In this document: one piece after another, positions 7,831 to 9,465 of the stretch
How positions within the stretch are numbered: the stretch's first letter is position 1
Layout: the number at the start of each line of letters is the position of its first letter
Source of the DNA: Candidatus Sumerlaeota bacterium
GTDB lineage: Bacteria > Sumerlaeota > Sumerlaeia > MWCT01
NCBI GenBank assembly: GCA_026398545.1
Contig: JAPLSR010000030.1
Coordinates: forward strand, 1 to 9,465
Direction: 5' to 3'
DNA: 9,465 nucleotides
Made by a program: the position numbers and the translations under genes
Notes under the pieces: model-generated
What the model saw: the letters and a program-made list of their open reading frames with translations, nothing else
Database searches by the model: none
Told to the model about the DNA's origin: nothing

Positions 7831-7884
7831 TTCAAGAAGGTTACTTGTCCCGTCCCCAAAAGGAACATATTTTTGACTATTTGT
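7831..7884. other. Intergenic gap with a second copy of a short C-rich/T-rich motif
   Basis: No gene is seen here. The motif CCCGTCCCC at 7849-7857, followed by ATATTTTTGA at 7866-7875, echoes CCCGTTCCC plus ATATTTTTGA at 7809-7830, which includes the stop codon of the membrane protein. The two copies differ in the spacer between the blocks. This may be an intergenic repeat remnant or chance. No stem-loop plus T-run strong enough for a terminator call is present. Confidence 0.3.
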
Positions 7885-8025
7885 TTAACAGACTAAAAGG
7901 TTGCGCGTGAATGCAACGGCGCGCTGGATGCACCCTTTCAAGGTTCGCCCTTTGCCGATCTCTCGAATCAGGGCGCTGCCGACGATGATCCCGTCCGCCT
8001 TGCTCTCCAGAAGCGCCACATGTTC
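7885..8025 (-). pseudogene. trpA: C-terminal remnant of tryptophan synthase alpha chain
   Basis: Read on the minus strand from 8025 down to the TAA at 7887-7885, the 46-residue stretch EHVALLESKADGIIVGSALI and onward matches the last part of TrpA. In that family a GISTPEH-V motif leads into a-DG-vVVGSA-iV, which forms the phosphate-binding end of the TIM barrel. TrpA normally has about 260-270 residues, so roughly the first 80 percent is missing. The open frame extends upstream to an ATG at 8076-8074 (MEQMGEIAPQFPQCPKR), but those residues do not resemble TrpA, so the junction lies at about 8025/8026. The glycine-rich strand and phosphate loop are present without the catalytic Glu and Asp, so it cannot be active. 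Other TIM-barrel phosphate-binding enzymes share GIIVGSA, but EHVALLE before it favours TrpA. Confidence 0.7.
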
Positions 8026-8150
8026 CCTTTTCGGACATTGAGGAAATTGAGGGGCAATCTCACCCATTTGCTCCATTTTCAGTTCGGTTTTAAACGGCTA
8101 TTTTAAAAATCGCCAGGACAAAATTGATTTTATACAGCCCCGAATAATAA

Positions 8151-8375
8151 TTGACAAGGCAATCAACACGCTTTAGCCAAGGTCGAGTTTATATTAATGG
8201 TTTAGAGGGGTTTTGGAGTTATGCCATAGAACGATTAATGAAACATCATGTGATATCTCCAAAACATTTTCCTCTCTATATCAAAAAGCTTGAATTTCGG
8301 GACAACCATCGAAAGGAAGATTTATTCCCTTTAATTGTTAATTTAATCACAGAATTTGGTTCAGATCTTGAGTAA
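8151..8375 (+). pseudogene. C-terminal remnant of an IS1595/ISXO2-type transposase
   Basis: The 74 residues contain GRVYINGLEGFWSYA (about residues 11-25), then LMKHHVISPKHFPLYIKKLEFRDNHR. This is the characteristic end of the IS1595-family (ISXO2-like) DDE transposase, where N-G-x-E-G-F-W-S carries late catalytic-site residues. Full-length members are usually over 200 residues, so the zinc-ribbon N-terminus and the first two catalytic aspartates are missing. A TAA directly precedes the TTG at 8151, marking the truncation. The family's usual Lys in the 'YAK-R' position after FWSYA is Ile here, and FRDNHR replaces the common FRYN-R, both consistent with decay. The tail ends normally at the TAA at 8373-8375, 46 bases before asnA. 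I could not identify a terminal inverted repeat or target duplication. Confidence 0.8.
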
Positions 8376-8409
8376 TCACCAAAATAAGAAATTTATATGA
8401 TAATGCAGT

Positions 8410-8416
8410 AGGAGGT
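8410..8416 (+). promoter_or_regulatory. Strong ribosome binding site of asnA
   Basis: AGGAGGT is a near-perfect Shine-Dalgarno sequence. Two in-frame ATGs follow, at 8419 and 8422. The second gives a six-base gap from AGGAGG and is preferred; the first would leave only three bases. Confidence 0.85.
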
Positions 8417-8421
8417 ATATG

Positions 8422-9465
8422 ATGGCAGATAAGAAAGCGGATCTGGCAGGGCCTGGCATCAGCACTTATGAAGAGGTGGATAAAATCCTTCCCCACAATT
8501 ATGAGGCGTTGTTGGGTCCCAAGGAGAGAATGAAAGCAGTATACAAGATTAAAAATTTTATTGAAGAGAACCTGTGCAAGGAACTCAACCTTTGTATGGT
8601 TCAGGTTCCGCTCATCGTAACCAAGGAGAGCGGGATCAATGATTACCTTGACCGGGATGGTTCACGCACGCCCATTGAATTTCCTTGCGGGCTCGGTCTT
8701 GAAAAAAGAATCGAGACTCAGGTGGTTCAAGCGGCCACAAAATGGAAACGAATGGCATTGAAGCAGTTCGGCTGTGAAGTGGGTGAAGGGATCTGTACAG
8801 ATATGAGGGCAGTTAGAAAGGACTATTTCCTGGACCATGACCACAGCGCCTATGTTGATCAATGGGATTGGGAACGGGTTATCACTAAGGATATGCGTAA
8901 TCTGGATTTTCTGCGGGATGTCGTCGAGAGAATCTGGTCGGTTATCTATGAGGCAGGTCAGATGGTTAAGAAAGACTTCCCCGGACTCAATACTGATAAA
9001 TATCCGGATATACCAAAAAAGTTGGAATTTTTTCACGCGGAGGAAATCCTGGAACGCTATCCGGACTTCACCCGCAAACAGAGAGAGACAAAAATGGTCC
9101 AGGAGGTGCATCCGGCGATCTTTATCATCGGCATCGGCTATGTCCTGGAAGACGGTTACCCCCATGAGATGCGAGCGGCGGATTATGATGACTGGATCAC
9201 GCCAACGATTAAAAAGAACGGAAGGCAGTTCCATGGACTCAACGGCGATATCCTGGTCTGGAATCCGGTGACGAAGCGTCGTCATGAACTGACTTCCATG
9301 GGTATCCGTGTGACTAAAGAGACTATGGTGCAGCAGCTCAAAGTGGCCGGACAGGAACATTTTCTCCAGTTGCCCTACCACCAGGCGATCCTCAATGATG
9401 AGATACCATTAAGTATCGGAGGCGGCATCGGTCAGTCACGCACATTTATGTATCTGTTAAGGACT
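8422..9465 (+). CDS. asnA: Aspartate-ammonia ligase AsnA (3' partial)
   Basis: The enzyme makes asparagine from aspartate, ammonia and ATP, giving AMP and pyrophosphate, in the cytoplasm. Its fold is related to class II aminoacyl-tRNA synthetases. The frame runs 348 codons to the window edge without a stop. Family motifs appear in order: GINDYLD (71-77), KWKR (107-110), YVDQWDWE (144-151), FIIGIG (234-239), RAADYDDW (251-258), GLNGDILVWNP (272-282), SMGIR (292-296) and GGGIGQSR (333-340). Asp74, Arg132 and Gln147 sit where, from memory of the E. coli enzyme, Asp46, Arg100 and Gln116 act on substrate. Judging from E. coli AsnA (330 residues), only about 20 residues are missing. The N-terminus is about 30 residues longer than in E. 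coli; the GIND-x-L form is closer to Bacteroidetes- and Firmicutes-type AsnA. A strong ribosome binding site precedes it. No residue change suggests loss of function. Confidence 0.96.
   Translation, partial: MADKKADLAGPGISTYEEVDKILPHNYEALLGPKERMKAVYKIKNFIEENLCKELNLCMVQVPLIVTKESGINDYLDRDGSRTPIEFPCGLGLEKRIETQVVQAATKWKRMALKQFGCEVGEGICTDMRAVRKDYFLDHDHSAYVDQWDWERVITKDMRNLDFLRDVVERIWSVIYEAGQMVKKDFPGLNTDKYPDIPKKLEFFHAEEILERYPDFTRKQRETKMVQEVHPAIFIIGIGYVLEDGYPHEMRAADYDDWITPTIKKNGRQFHGLNGDILVWNPVTKRRHELTSMGIRVTKETMVQQLKVAGQEHFLQLPYHQAILNDEIPLSIGGGIGQSRTFMYLLRT

Noticed and set aside
7831..7884. Rho-independent terminator after the membrane protein gene
   Set aside because: No stable GC-rich stem followed by a T-run could be found on either strand.
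8368..8404. Possible asnA promoter (TTGAGT with TTATAT or GATAAT)
   Set aside because: The spacing is 19 bases or more, and any A+T-rich stretch gives such matches, so it is too weak to annotate.
8662..9381. Minus-strand open frame of 239 codons opposite asnA
   Set aside because: The plus strand there encodes unmistakable AsnA motifs throughout, so the minus frame is a by-product.

Overview
The window appears to be bacterial chromosome from an uncultured or poorly sampled lineage. The evidence is a textbook Shine-Dalgarno sequence before the last gene, threonine-proline linkers in a giant surface-type protein, YD (RHS) repeats, and a bacterial-type AsnA. Such Thr-Pro linkers combined with cohesin-like and golvesin-like modules are common in environmental candidate phyla and in Planctomycetes-, Sumerlaeota-, Omnitrophota- or Spirochaete-like genomes. 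I cannot place it more precisely from sequence alone. Everything that looks like a working gene lies on the + strand.

Region 1 (1-5311) is the 3' part of one giant gene for a putatively secreted, multidomain protein of at least 1,769 residues. It begins mid-domain at the window edge, with the end of a golvesin/xanthan-lyase-like beta domain. It continues through a Thr-Pro linker, a propeller-like region split by a second Thr-Pro linker, Ig-like stretches, an unassigned beta-rich block and a second propeller-like region. It ends in a cohesin-like domain. I see no dockerin, LPXTG motif or terminal membrane helix at its C-terminus.

Region 2 (5312-6064) directly follows the stop codon, in the same reading frame. 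It encodes the 3' end of an RHS/YD-repeat core that has lost its start, breaks frame near 5750 and lacks the usual core terminus, so it reads as a remnant. Region 3 (6103-7830) is an intact, more A+T-rich gene for a polytopic membrane protein resembling GT-C glycosyltransferases.

Region 4 (7831-8421) is a short graveyard. It holds the C-terminal piece of a tryptophan synthase alpha chain on the minus strand and the C-terminal third of an IS1595/ISXO2-type transposase on the plus strand. Region 5 (8422-end) is asnA, ammonia-dependent asparagine synthetase, with a strong ribosome binding site and cut by the window edge about 20 residues before its expected end.

The genes do not form an obvious pathway. 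The most economical reading is an accessory or rearranged locus: a large envelope protein and a membrane glycosyltransferase-like protein, interrupted by recombination debris and abutting a housekeeping amino-acid gene. I found no CRISPR array, tRNA, rRNA or convincing terminator, and I do not claim a new defence or toxin system.
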